Below are positions 46,390 to 55,343 of a DNA stretch of 64,000 bases, piece after piece. Positions within the stretch are counted from its first letter, which is position 1; each line of letters opens with the position of its first letter. Origin of the DNA: Pseudomonas sp. GR 6-02 (GTDB lineage: Bacteria; Pseudomonadota; Gammaproteobacteria; Pseudomonadales; Pseudomonadaceae); assembly GCF_001655615.1 (NCBI RefSeq), contig NZ_CP011567.1, positions 2,489,001-2,553,000 of the forward strand. The letters are read 5' to 3'. The translations under genes and the position numbers were made by a program. Under the pieces are notes generated by a model. The model saw only the letters and a program-made list of their open reading frames with translations. It was not told the DNA's origin and searched no databases.

Positions 46390-47861
46390 TGTTGTGTGCT
46401 CCCAAAGTCGTCGAGCCCACCCATCAGGGTATATTTAAGTTCCAGATAATCCTCGATGCCGTACTTGGAACCTTCGCGGCCCAGTCCCGAGGACTTGATG
46501 CCGCCAAAGGGCGCGACTTCGGTGGAAATCAGTCCTTCGTTGATCCCGACCATGCCGTACTCCAGTGCTTCGCTCATGCGCCAGGCGCGACCGAGGTCGC
46601 GGGTGTAGCAGTAGGCGGCGAGGCCGAACTCGGTGTCGTTGGCCAGGTGCACGGCCTCGGCTTCGGTGTCGAAGCGGAACACCGCGGCCAGCGGGCCGAA
46701 GGTTTCTTCCTGAGCGACTTTCATCTCACCGGTTACGCCGGCCAGCACCGTTGGCTGGAAGAAACCGTGGCCCAGCGCATGGCGGTCGCCACCGCAAAGC
46801 AGTTGTGCACCCTGGGCGAGGGCGTCCTGCACGTGGTCTTCGACTTTGGCCACCGCGCGTTCGTTGATCAGCGGACCTTGGGTGACGCCTGCCTCAAAAC
46901 CGTCGCCCACGTTCAGTTGCACCACGCGTTCGGCCAGGCGCGTGGCGAAAGCATCATGAATACCACTCTGCACCAGGAAGCGATTGGCGCAGACGCAGGT
47001 CTGCCCGGCATTGCGGAACTTGGCGATCAGCGCGCCTTCCACGGCACGCTCCAGGTCGGCATCGTCGAACACAATGAAGGGCGCGTTGCCCCCCAGTTCC
47101 AGCGAGACTTTTTTCAGCGTCGGCGCGCACTGAGCCATCAACAACTTTCCGATTGCAGTGGAGCCGGTGAATGACAGTTTGCGCACCAATGGGCTGGCAG
47201 TCAGTTCGCCACCGATGGCCACGGCGTCGCCGGTGATCACGTTGAAAATGCCCGGTGGAATCCCGGCCTGTTCCGCCAGCGCGGCCATGGCCAGCGCCGA
47301 GAACGGTGTCTCCGGGGCCGGTTTGACGATGCACGGGCAACCGGCCGCCAGCGCCGGGCCGGCCTTACGGGTGATCATCGCCGACGGGAAGTTCCACGGG
47401 GTGATCGCCGCGACGACTCCGATCGGCTCTTTGCTGACCACAATGCGCGCATCGGCTTTGTGGCTGGGAATGGTGTCGCCGTAGATGCGCTTGGCTTCTT
47501 CGGCGAACCACTCGATGAAACTTGCGGCGTAGAGAATTTCACCCTTGGCTTCGGCCAGGGGTTTGCCTTGTTCCAGGGTGAGGATTTCCGCCAGGGCGTC
47601 GGCGTTTTCGAGCATCAGCGAATGCCAGCGCTTGAGCGTCTCGCTGCGTTCCTTGGCGGTCAGTGCGCGCCAGGCCGGCCAGGCATTATTGGCGGCGGCG
47701 ATGGCCTGGCGCGCGTGTTCGGCGCCAAGGTTGGGCACTTGGCCGATCAGCTCGCCGTTGGCCGGGTTGAAGATGTCCTGACAGGCACCGTTGGGCGCAT
47801 CCAGCCATTGGCCGTCGATGTAGGCCTGCTGGCGGAACAGTTGCAAGGCTGCTGGGCTCAT
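46386..47861 (-). CDS. tgnE: NAD(P)-dependent succinate-semialdehyde dehydrogenase (TgnE-like)
   Basis: A 491-residue aldehyde dehydrogenase of the GabD class: ITPWNFPSAMITRKAGPALAAGC, general base Glu in SLELGGNAPFIVFDDAD, catalytic Cys in NAGQTCVCANRFLV, and the GabD-type C-terminus PFGGIKSSGLGREGSKYGIEDYLELKY. It would oxidise succinate semialdehyde, the four-carbon product of the pathway, to succinate for the TCA cycle. The start at 47861 has AGGAG; upstream codons are in the intergenic gap. A housekeeping gabD is expected elsewhere. Confidence 0.82.
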   Translation of the reverse strand: MSPAALQLFRQQAYIDGQWLDAPNGACQDIFNPANGELIGQVPNLGAEHARQAIAAANNAWPAWRALTAKERSETLKRWHSLMLENADALAEILTLEQGKPLAEAKGEILYAASFIEWFAEEAKRIYGDTIPSHKADARIVVSKEPIGVVAAITPWNFPSAMITRKAGPALAAGCPCIVKPAPETPFSALAMAALAEQAGIPPGIFNVITGDAVAIGGELTASPLVRKLSFTGSTAIGKLLMAQCAPTLKKVSLELGGNAPFIVFDDADLERAVEGALIAKFRNAGQTCVCANRFLVQSGIHDAFATRLAERVVQLNVGDGFEAGVTQGPLINERAVAKVEDHVQDALAQGAQLLCGGDRHALGHGFFQPTVLAGVTGEMKVAQEETFGPLAAVFRFDTEAEAVHLANDTEFGLAAYCYTRDLGRAWRMSEALEYGMVGINEGLISTEVAPFGGIKSSGLGREGSKYGIEDYLELKYTLMGGLDDFGSTQQ

Positions 47862-47921
47862 GCCGGCTCCTAAGAAAGTGGGGGGCGCTGCCACATGGAC
47901 CTGCGCCCCTGAAGATAAATA

Positions 47922-48407
47922 TCAGGCCAGCGCGGGCAGCGGGCCCAGCTTGCCTTTGTGATAGACCATCGGCGTCACCGGTTGCTCGGGCAGAATCAGG
48001 TTCTTAACCGCGCCGACGATGATCGCGTGATCGCCGCCGTCGTACTCACGCCATAGTTCGCACTCGATAATCGCGGTGGCTTTGCCCAGCAGCGGGTTGC
48101 CCAGCTCGCTGAGGTGCCAGTCGATGCCTTTGGCCTTGTCCTTGCCTTTACCGGCAAACGCATAGGCTTCGGCAGTCTGGTCGGCGGACAGCAGATGAAT
48201 CGCGAACTGCTTGCTGTCGCGCAGGATCGGGTAGGTGTCGGAGGCATAATTGGGGCAGAACAGCACCAGTGCCGGGTCGATCGACAGCGCACTGAAGGCG
48301 CTGGCGGTGATGCCGACGATGCCGCCGTCCGGGTCCAGGGTGGTAACCACCGTGACTCCGGAAGGGAACGAGCTCATGACGTCTTTATAAATGCCGGGTT
48401 CGATCAT
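47922..48407 (-). CDS. Second flavin reductase (TgnA paralogue)
   Basis: A 161-residue flavin-reductase-domain protein, the same length as the copy at 35421 and about 75% identical by eye, with SSFPSGVTVVTTLDPDGGIVGITASAFSALSIDPALVLFCPN. It lies between the two aldehyde dehydrogenase genes. It may be the original TgnA equivalent of this operon, with the other copy travelling with the oxygenase. GGAG precedes the ATG at 48407. Both copies keep the flavin-binding TASAFSxLSxDPALVLFC stretch, so both look functional. Confidence 0.78.
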   Translation of the reverse strand: MIEPGIYKDVMSSFPSGVTVVTTLDPDGGIVGITASAFSALSIDPALVLFCPNYASDTYPILRDSKQFAIHLLSADQTAEAYAFAGKGKDKAKGIDWHLSELGNPLLGKATAIIECELWREYDGGDHAIIVGAVKNLILPEQPVTPMVYHKGKLGPLPALA

Positions 48408-48419
48408 GTCGGCGGTCTC

Positions 48420-49901
48420 CTAGCGCATCACGAAGGGATCAGGCATTGGCGCCTGAGACAGGTTGATCCACACCGTTTTCAGCTCGGTGTAGGCCAGCAC
48501 CGAATCGATGCCGCTTTCGCGTCCATAGCCGCTGTTCTTGAAGCCGCCGATTGGCGCCATGGCCGATACCGCACGGTAAGTGTTGACCCAGATGATCCCG
48601 GAGCGCACGTCCCGGGCCAGGCGATGGGCGCGGCCCAGGTCGCGGGTCCAGATGCCGGCGGCGAGGCCGAACTGCGAGTCGTTGGCAATCGCCAGCGCTT
48701 CGGCTTCGTCCTTGAAGCGGATGACCGAGGCCACCGGGCCGAAGACTTCTTCCTGCATGATCTTCATCGAGTTGCGGTCGCACTCGAACAGGGTCGGCTC
48801 ATAGAACCAGCCATCGCCCAGATTCTTTGGACGCTTGCCGCCCAGGCGCAGGCGCGCACCTTCGGCGATGGCATCGGCCACCAGGCCTTCGACCACCGCC
48901 AATTGCTGCGCGGTGGCCATGGGGCCCATTTCGCTGCTGTCTTCCTGCGGGTTGCCAATGCGGATGCGCTTGGCGCGTTCGACCAGACGCGAGACGAATT
49001 CGTCGTAGATTTCGTCCTGCACCAGCAGTCGCGAGCCGGAAACGCAGCTCTGGCCGGACGCCGCATAGATCCCGGCAATCGCACCGTTGATGGCGCTGTC
49101 GAGGTCGGCGTCGGCAAAGATGATGTTCGGCGATTTGCCGCCCAGCTCCAGCGACAGCTTGGCGAAGTTCTCCGCGCTGCTGCGCACCACATGCCGTGCG
49201 GTCGCGGCGCCACCGGTGAAGGCGATCTTGCGCACCAGCGGATGGCGGGTGAGGGCGGCGCCGGTGCTTGGGCCGTAACCGGTGACGACGTTGACTACCC
49301 CCGGCGGAATCCCGGCTTCCAGCGCCAGGCGAGCCAGCTCCAGAATGGTCGCCGAGGCGTGCTCGGACGGTTTGATCACGATGGTGTTGCCTGCCGCAAG
49401 AGCTGGCGCCAGTTTGATCGCGGTCAGGTACAGCGGGCTGTTCCAGGGAATGATCGCCGCGACTACGCCCATGGCTTCATGCACGGTGTAGGCAAACAGA
49501 TCGGGCTTATCGAGGGGCAGGGTGCCGCCTTCGAGTTTGTCGGCCAGACCCGCGGTGTAGTGGAAAAACTCCGGCAGGTAGCTGACCTGACCGCGGGTTT
49601 CGCGAATCAGCTTGCCGTTGTCGCGGCTTTCCAGCTGCGCCAGTTGTTCTTTGTTCTCAGCGATCAGATCACCGAGGCGTCGCAGCAGTTTGCCGCGAGC
49701 GGTGGCGGTCAAGCCGCGCCAGGCCGGGCTGTCGAAAGCCGTCTGCGCGGCCTGCACGGCGCGTTCGACATCGGCTTCGTCGGCATCGGGTAATTCAGCC
49801 CAGGCTTGCGCCAGGGCAGGGTTCAGGCTTTCAAAAGTCTTGCCGGAGAGGGCATCGACCCATTCACCGCCGATGCACATCTGGAAGCGTGCGAGTGTCA
49901 T
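48420..49901 (-). CDS. tgnC: Aldehyde dehydrogenase, probable ring-cleavage-product dehydrogenase (TgnC-like)
   Basis: A 493-residue ALDH: IPWNSPLYLTAIKLAPALAAGNT, SLELGGKSPNIIFADAD, catalytic Cys in ASGQSCVSGSRLLVQ and a C-terminal GGFKNSGYGRESGIDSVLAYTELKTVW. The sequence is distinct from the GabD-like neighbour and belongs to the hydroxymuconic/betaine-aldehyde type group. In the trigonelline scheme this step oxidises (Z)-2-((N-methylformamido)methylene)-5-hydroxybutyrolactone to the corresponding succinate. The start overlaps the stop of the hydrolase gene (ATGA). The assignment rests on gene context. Confidence 0.72.
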   Translation of the reverse strand: MTLARFQMCIGGEWVDALSGKTFESLNPALAQAWAELPDADEADVERAVQAAQTAFDSPAWRGLTATARGKLLRRLGDLIAENKEQLAQLESRDNGKLIRETRGQVSYLPEFFHYTAGLADKLEGGTLPLDKPDLFAYTVHEAMGVVAAIIPWNSPLYLTAIKLAPALAAGNTIVIKPSEHASATILELARLALEAGIPPGVVNVVTGYGPSTGAALTRHPLVRKIAFTGGAATARHVVRSSAENFAKLSLELGGKSPNIIFADADLDSAINGAIAGIYAASGQSCVSGSRLLVQDEIYDEFVSRLVERAKRIRIGNPQEDSSEMGPMATAQQLAVVEGLVADAIAEGARLRLGGKRPKNLGDGWFYEPTLFECDRNSMKIMQEEVFGPVASVIRFKDEAEALAIANDSQFGLAAGIWTRDLGRAHRLARDVRSGIIWVNTYRAVSAMAPIGGFKNSGYGRESGIDSVLAYTELKTVWINLSQAPMPDPFVMR

Positions 49902-50731
49902 GCAACGATCCCCTTTATTTGGTTTTGTCGGGCGTTTGCTGTGTCGAGAAACTCCAGCAACAGCTGGTTGACCAGGCGCGGCGATTCTACGGGCATCATA
50001 TGCCGCTGCTCGGCGAGCACGGCAACGGTCGCGCCGGGAATTCGCTCGGCCAGTTGTTTGGCCATTTCCGGTGTCGAGCCGGGATCCAGTTCGCCGGTGG
50101 CGACCAGTGTCGGCACCTGAATGCTGCCCAGATCTTCCGCGCGGTACATGTCCTGGGTGGCGAACAACTCATACGTGGTCAGATAGCCCTGCGGATCGTT
50201 GCCCGCCAAGGTCTGGCGCAGCGCGGCGATCTGCGCCGGGTTGGCCGCCTGGTATTCACGGCTGAACCAGCGCGACAGCGCAGCTTCGGCGTTGGCATCC
50301 GGGCCATGCTCGGCCGCTTGAGCGGTGCGCGCGATGACGCCGGCACGCTGTTCGGGGCTGCGGTTGAACACGCTGTTGAGCACCACCAGGCCTTGCAAGC
50401 GTTGCGGGTAATGCAAGGCAAACGCCCGCGCCACTAGCCCGCCCATGGAAAAACCGATCACTGTTGCCTGAGGCAATTGCAGATGGTCGAGCAACTCCAG
50501 TAACTGGTCGGCATAGCCCAGCAGGGGCGTGCCGCTTTCCGGGCGCGGGCTGGCGCCATGGCCCAGCATGTCGTAGGCAATCACACGGTACTTTGTGGCC
50601 AGGCCAACGACCTGGCCGCCCCACATTTCTTTGTTCAGGCCCACGCCGTGGATCAAAACCACGGGCTGGCCTTGGCCGGTCGCCAGGTAACTGGTGCCAG
50701 CCGGGGTGCGTTCAGCGGTGAGCCGAATCAT
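49898..50731 (-). CDS. tgnD: Alpha/beta hydrolase, probable (N-methylformamido)methylene-succinate hydrolase (TgnD-like)
   Basis: A 277-residue alpha/beta hydrolase: oxyanion HGVG (28-31), nucleophile Ser95 in GFSMGG, acid Asp in TGELDPGSTPE and His in EQRHMMPVES. In the trigonelline route TgnD splits the enamide to succinate semialdehyde, methylamine, formate and CO2, which would feed the two other modules here. The start at 50731 has AGGAG six bases upstream; the longer upstream frame runs into the DUF1185 gene and was rejected. General esterase activity cannot be excluded from sequence. Confidence 0.72.
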   Translation of the reverse strand: MIRLTAERTPAGTSYLATGQGQPVVLIHGVGLNKEMWGGQVVGLATKYRVIAYDMLGHGASPRPESGTPLLGYADQLLELLDHLQLPQATVIGFSMGGLVARAFALHYPQRLQGLVVLNSVFNRSPEQRAGVIARTAQAAEHGPDANAEAALSRWFSREYQAANPAQIAALRQTLAGNDPQGYLTTYELFATQDMYRAEDLGSIQVPTLVATGELDPGSTPEMAKQLAERIPGATVAVLAEQRHMMPVESPRLVNQLLLEFLDTANARQNQIKGIVA

Positions 50732-50774
50732 GGAGCGCTCCTGCATGCCTTTTTTGTTGTGGTGACTGATCGGA

Positions 50775-51365
50775 TTACTGGGCGTTCTCGGCCGCCAGTT
50801 CTTCCAGGTCGATGTAACGGTTGCCGATGCGTGGGTGCAGGCGGCCGCCATCGGCGCAACCCAGTACCACGACGATTTCATCGGCGCGCGGCGCGTCTTC
50901 GATCTGCATTTCCAGGGTGATGTAGTGCGAACGCAGGCCTTCGTCGTCCTTGTGCATCATCGGAATCTGGATCGAAGTGCCCGGGCCGCCGCGCTTGTTG
51001 GTGAAGCTCAGGTAGCTCTTGGCCTTGACCGCTTCGCGGTAATGGTTGCCGAAGCGCAGGGTGTGGATCACGGCAGAGGCGTGCTCGATTTCGCCATCGG
51101 CGCCAACCACAGCGGCCTTGCCGTAAGCTTCGATCTTCTCGGCGCCGCCGATGATGCCCACCAGGCGTTCAACCATCAGCGCGCCGAGGTCGGAGCAATT
51201 GGCACGGATCTCCGGCTTCAGGTCTTCGACGAAGCCGCGACCCAGCCAAGGGTTTTTCATCACCACGGCCAGCCCGACCATGGTCACGGGCTTGTCGGCA
51301 GCCTTGCCGCCTTCGATAAAGGTTTCTTCGACATAGCTGACGATCTTGCGAATTTCGAAACTCAT
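50775..51365 (-). CDS. Amino-acid-synthesis (DUF1185) family protein
   Basis: A 196-residue member of the AA_synth/DUF1185 family: FEIRKIVSYVEETFIEGGKAADKPV, AVVMKNPWLGRGFVEDLKPEIRANCSDLGALM, GKAAVVGADGEIEHASAVIHTLRFG, GRLHPRIGNRYIDLEEL. The biochemical role is not known to me. It is the first gene of the large minus-strand operon, directly behind operator O5, so it is co-expressed with the dehydrogenases and hydrolase. Its position suggests a needed step, perhaps acting on an unstable lactone or imine. GGAG precedes the ATG. Confidence 0.82.
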   Translation of the reverse strand: MSFEIRKIVSYVEETFIEGGKAADKPVTMVGLAVVMKNPWLGRGFVEDLKPEIRANCSDLGALMVERLVGIIGGAEKIEAYGKAAVVGADGEIEHASAVIHTLRFGNHYREAVKAKSYLSFTNKRGGPGTSIQIPMMHKDDEGLRSHYITLEMQIEDAPRADEIVVVLGCADGGRLHPRIGNRYIDLEELAAENAQ

Positions 51366-51406
51366 GAGCTGCTCCGTTGTAAGGGTAAGAGTGTCTGTGC
51401 GTATGA

Positions 51407-51422
51407 TGGTATACCATAATAC
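51407..51422 (+). promoter_or_regulatory. Operator O5 of the trigonelline-type module
   Basis: TGGTATACCATAATAC, identical to O4 and containing the perfect palindrome TGGTATACCA. It lies 42 bp upstream of the DUF1185 start, at the head of the main catabolic operon. Confidence 0.72.
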
Positions 51423-51956
51423 TGGTTGCGCAAGTCCCCTCTATGGGTTTCTGGTCGGAAGGCGATAAAAGGGAGGGCAGGTATTGCCCGTTGCTCGGAG
51501 TACATCGCTGCAGCAGGACTGGTGCTATCGATCTTGTAGCGGTCGATGGTCGGTGAGGTGTACGACTACGGGAACTATTGGAGTGAAAACATGGATGTTC
51601 ATTGCACCGGGATTTGTTGCTGCTTGGAGTCACGTCTTGGAAGGCCGTGATCGCGCTGTCGCTGTTGACCTCTTGATCTGGAAATCGGTCAACCTGCACG
51701 TAAGATTCTGGACTGTGAGGACGAGCTGCTATTGAATTCGATGCTCGACGATTTAGGTGACGTTCAAATCCGAAGGCAAGTGCAGTTGTGGCTCAGCTAC
51801 CGAAGCTTTGTACCGGCGACCGTCGCATCGACGATGCTGGTCAGTAGCGAGAAAGCCCCCCTTGGGCGCAACCGATCGCCTGCCGTACCTGCACCGATAC
51901 GGACAGAAAAACCTCACAAATCTCACGTGTCTGACATCCAGCGTGAACGAGCTGAA
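51423..51956. other. Degenerate stretch near the right end of the island
   Basis: About 530 bp with no intact gene. Short open frames exist but have no ribosome site, family resemblance or consistent codon use. It probably holds remnants of genes lost when the island shrank; nothing specific is recognised. Confidence 0.5.
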
Positions 51957-52193
51957 ATGTCGGCCACGTTTGAGGTTTCGAGTAACTTGCCGCTGCTGGT
52001 TTTCGCCAGGCTGGCAGGTAAATCTCGCGATCAGATCAATCGCGATATCAAGGCTCGACGCTTACTGCTTCTGAGCCAGGGGAATCGCGGTCAGCGCATT
52101 CCCTATTGGCAGCTTGATCCATGGCGGCACAAGTTCGATGACACCAAGTTCAAAGCTGGCCTCGTAGCCGCAAAAATCGTCAGTTGGCTATAG
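51957..52193 (+). pseudogene. Truncated small DNA-binding-like protein at the island's right end
   Basis: A 78-residue frame starting MSATFEVSSNLPLLVFARLAGKSRDQINRDIKAR (positions 1-34, abbreviated here by its key part LAGKSRDQINRDIKARRLL). It resembles the helix-turn-helix N-terminus of a larger Pseudomonas DNA-binding protein family whose members continue after a NRGQRIPYWQLDP motif. Here the homologous part stops after WQLDP and an unrelated tail of 20 residues follows, suggesting a frameshift or deletion. A longer upstream reading frame from 51732 has no support. The role is unknown; it is the only gene near the right attachment repeat. Confidence 0.45.
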
Positions 52194-52330
52194 GTAGGCT
52201 CCAATAGCGTGGCGTGGATTCACTCCTTTTTTGCTCTTGATACACCCTGAAAACAAGTCCAGCATCAAGTCCATTCCTGCAGCAGGAATAAAAGAAAACC
52301 CTTAGATTTCAATGGGTAGGACGCTAGATG

Positions 52331-52515
52331 CGAGTCTCGTTTCCCGCTCCAAATACAGAAAAACGCCACTCATTGAGTGGCGTTTTTTTTGCGCGTTATT
52401 TTGTTGTCAGCATTGAAAAAAGAGGCTTTTGCCTCTTTTTTCGTTCCAGTGATTTCTACTGAGAACCACCCCCAGCCACGCTTTTTTGTACATTAAAACG
52501 TACGTCGAAATCCGG
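52331..52515 (+). repeat. Right attachment repeat (displaced tRNA-Gly 3' end)
   Basis: The last 21 bases of the tRNA plus both terminators and about 80 further bases are repeated from 20081-20265. Upstream of 52331 the sequence (GACGCTAGATG) does not continue as tRNA, so only the 3' part is present. This defines the distal end of the island. Confidence 0.85.
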
Positions 52516-52791
52516 TCCCAGGGCATGCCGGTTTTCAGATAGATGACGCATTGCTGGAACCCGTACATCTCTCCTCAATCGATCGAGACGAGGAGATGTA
52601 CATATGCCTTTGACTGAAAATGCGAAAGGGGATTAATCCTCGAACCGCTCGAAGAGAGGATCGTCTCACTGCCTTGGCTGCTGGCGAGAATTCTCTTACA
52701 GCAGTCTTTCTGGCCTGGCGAACCTTCAAGGTGGTTACATTGAGGCTCGGCCCAGTTTGATGTAGAGCTTGGGGGTGATGAAAGCACTAAT
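52516..52791. other. Intergenic stretch after the right repeat
   Basis: 276 bp between the attachment repeat and the first gene remnant of the Rhs array. Possible short reading frames on the minus strand show no recognisable product, ribosome site or signal. Nothing is called here. Confidence 0.5.
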
Positions 52792-53398
52792 CTAATGCTG
52801 AGGATTTTCAATGAGTTGCGGGTTTTTTGACCTGATCTCGGACTCAAAATTATCGATAGCGCTTAGTGCTAGAGTCTTTTGCTCAGATAGATTTTTTCTC
52901 GTTACGCGCATCACTCGATTTCTTCTTGCCTTTAGATAATCCAATTGGCCCGCTGGATTATCACTCAATGAAAGTGGAAGCATGGTTAAGGTGTCACTGA
53001 GTTCCTGCTTTGAGAGCTGTCCTTTCTTCGCGAAAATCAATAAGCGTTCCATATGGTGGTCAGAAAATAGCCCCAGCGCTAAAAGTGAATCTTCTAAATT
53101 TCCTCCATCTAGCACTCTTAAGTGCTCAACTAAATACTGAGCGCTCCAATCATTTCCTTGTTCAACCAAATGCATCAATTGGTTGAGGTTGCTGTTCGGC
53201 TGCTCGATAATCGACCAGCATTCAGTTTCGCTAGCATTCTGATAATGCAATAAGAGTACGCTTTTCTGGAGTGGTTAAAAACATCATGACTGCCTCTCGG
53301 CAATGGGGTGAACTATCACTCGCCGAAGCTGGCATGCCTAAGCTTGTAAGTGTGAGTAGCGTAAACAAAAATTCAAGTGTCGACTTTTTTATGATCAT
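52792..53398 (-). pseudogene. Exported immunity-like gene with a 16-nt frameshifting insertion
   Basis: The gene starts at ATG 53398 behind AGGTGG and encodes a signal peptide (MIIKKSTLEFLFTLLTLTSL, cleavage near MPASA). After 55 residues, at LIALSEC, it hits TAG. The frame resumes in another register, as CWSIIEQPNSNLNQLMHLV, to 52792. Removing 16 nt between two GCATTC copies (53218-53223 and 53234-53239) joins the halves perfectly as SECWSIIEQ, giving about 200 residues. It lies directly downstream of an Rhs tip fragment, so a periplasmic immunity protein is likely. The second half is Leu/Asn-rich and AT-rich, without a recognised domain. Confidence 0.65.
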
Positions 53399-53411
53399 GG
53401 CGCACCACCTT

Positions 53412-53810
53412 TCAAAGTTCTAAACCAAATGGATCAATGAAATTTGTCGGGTTTCCCGATACATAGACAAATATATTTATCCCTCCCGCAAGACCAATCG
53501 GATCTCCCGAGATAAAACGCCCAAAACCTGGTTGGCAATACCGTGCCCGATAGTAATAGAGACCCGTGCCATCATTTTTCGATCGGTGTACTGCTGCTGT
53601 TAACACTGGCGGAGCCGCTGCTACTGGTCTGGCCATAAGGGTCATAGGTGTATTGCGCGGTGAGCGCGCCAGTGCTGTCGGCAAGTGCTTGGGGTTGAAC
53701 CCAGCGCATCAACCAAGTGGCTGTAGGTGCTGCCACTGGCCTCGGTGCGGTTGAATACTTCATCCAAGCCGCCCGTGAGGAGATTTGGCCCGTACCGTGG
53801 GGGTTACATT
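53412..53810 (-). pseudogene. Rhs C-terminal fragment 1 (frameshifted)
   Basis: Parts of the conserved Rhs core end are read in successive frames: [28 protein letters not shown], then after a one-base insertion [25 protein letters not shown], then [54 protein letters not shown] and a stop. The quoted blocks are in order from the 5' end. The conserved DPxGL boundary is followed at once by the stop, so the variable toxin tip is missing. It sits between the DUF3828-type immunity gene and the exported immunity pseudogene. Confidence 0.75.
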
Positions 53811-53813
53811 ACC

Positions 53814-54386
53814 TTATCTTTCCAGAAGATTCTTCAGTGATGCATGACTGTCAATATATTTGATATCTGCAATTCTCCATCCTTTCGGAGAATCAATCAT
53901 TACATACGAAAGCTTGATTTTTTCATGATTTGATGGATAAACAAATTGCACGTCAACGCGCCTTGGATTGATGCTCTTTATGCTTAATTCTGATGCGGAA
54001 GCATCTTGTGAGGCAAATATTGGATTGAACTCTAACTTGCAAATCTCGCCGGGTTTTTTTGCAATACAATCTGCCTCCTTTAAAATGAGGTGCACAAGTT
54101 TGTCATCAAAATACTTCTCGAGTTCTTCCTTCGATTGCATTAGAAGAGGATCTCCAATGCTCTTCTTGGCATCGTCTGGAGATGAGAATAGCGCCTCCCA
54201 ACCATAATTCTTATATAGTTGATATACAATATCTGTCGATTCGACATCTTGTGGGTAGGCAGGTTGTGCAAATAGAAGCGGCACTCCAGCGACATGCAGG
54301 AATACCAGGTTTCGCAAATAGACTAATGTTATAGATTTTATATTATTGATTTGGTACTCGATATATTTGATATGTCGAGTTTTCAT
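53814..54386 (-). CDS. DUF3828-like exported immunity protein
   Basis: A 190-residue protein with an N-terminal export segment (LVYLRNLVFLHVAGVPLLFA, cleavage near AQPAYPQD) and a mature part with DIVYQLYKNYGWEALF, EELEKYFDDKLVHLILKEADC, FNPIFASQDASASELSIKS, and a C-terminal VMIDSPKGWRIADIKYID. This resembles DUF3828 proteins. The ATG at 54386 has AGGT upstream and overlaps the end of the preceding Rhs toxin tip by 44 nt, a toxin-immunity coupling pattern. Export fits neutralising a cell-wall-acting toxin in the periplasm. AT-rich relative to the island genes. Confidence 0.7.
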   Translation of the reverse strand: MKTRHIKYIEYQINNIKSITLVYLRNLVFLHVAGVPLLFAQPAYPQDVESTDIVYQLYKNYGWEALFSSPDDAKKSIGDPLLMQSKEELEKYFDDKLVHLILKEADCIAKKPGEICKLEFNPIFASQDASASELSIKSINPRRVDVQFVYPSNHEKIKLSYVMIDSPKGWRIADIKYIDSHASLKNLLER

Positions 54387-55340
54387 GTCCGATACCTGGT
54401 GAGAAATGATTTTTGTTGAAGTTCGACACCCATTGATCACTAATGAGTATTTCAATATATCCAGGCGGATTTCCGCCAGGATGTGGTTGAAATACTACGG
54501 TATCACCTGCTTGAGGAGTGTAATTTTCTGAAGGAATAGGCGTAAACCCATTGTTTGTCAACATCAGCCCATAATTTTTCGCATCACTAGGGTGCCCAGT
54601 AATATCTGCATCTCCAGCTTCGAGACCTCGCCGAACATACTTCGCACATTGATGCTGAGAACTTGTATGTGCGTGATAATTCATCCATTGGCTATAAGCA
54701 AGGATAGCGAAAAGACCTAATGGATCAATTCCACTCAACGGATTCCCACGAACACATGCATAGATATTAAGCCCTCCAGCCAAGCCAGTCGGGTCTCTTG
54801 AGATAAACCGTCCAAAGCTAGGAGAGTCATACCGTGCCCGATAATAATAGACTCCCGTGCCATCATTTTCCCGCGCGGTATACTGCTGGCTGTTAGCACT
54901 GGTGGAGCCGCTGCTGCTGGTCTTGCCGTAGGGGTCATAGGTGTATTGCGTGGTGAGCGCTCCGCTGCTGTCGGTGAGAACCTGAGTTGAAGCCAGTGCA
55001 TCAACCAAGTAGCTGTAGGTGCTGCCGCCTCGGTGCGGCTGAAGATTTCATCGAGACCGCCCGTGAGGAGATTGGCTCGCACCGTCGGGGGGGCGGCACC
55101 GGTCAGCTCTTGCACCAGGTTGAGGCCATCGAAAACATACCCGGTGGTCTGTCTGGCAATCGTCTTCTGGCTGCGTCTGTTGGCCGCCTCATAAATGAAG
55201 CTCCCGGACGTGGTGCCTTTGAGTGTGCTCAGGCGCTGGCGCGAATCCCAAGTGTAGGTATTGTTGCCGTCACTGGTCATATTGCCGTTGGCGTCATACA
55301 GCAAGGATGCCGCTGACATAGGCGTAGAACCTATCCCCAA
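54343..55340 (-). pseudogene. Rhs fragment 2 with a cysteine-peptidase-like toxin tip (frameshifted)
   Basis: The 5' part reads LLYDANGNMTSDGNNTYTWDSRQRLS and LLTGGLDEIFSRTEA, then loses frame near 55025, where CAGT is missing relative to fragment 1. The frame resumes [29 protein letters not shown] and NIYACVRGNPLSGIDPLGL. The tip after DPLGL (about 120 residues) contains HQCAKYVRRGLEAGD, TPQAGDTVVFQPHPGG and IEILISDQWVSNF, resembling CHAP/NlpC-type amidase toxins. The Cys is kept, but the position where I expect GHIEI reads GYIEI. Only the Rhs 3' end is present, so this is a displaced tip. Confidence 0.7.
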
Positions 55341-55343
55341 ATT

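Noticed and set aside
51484..51735. Short plus-strand frame in the right part of the island
   Set aside because: It has odd Trp/Cys/Arg-rich composition and no initiation signal; treated as decayed DNA.
52575..52847. 90-codon minus-strand frame after the right attachment repeat
   Set aside because: Ser-rich composition, no ribosome site, no domain, and it overlaps the end of the immunity pseudogene.
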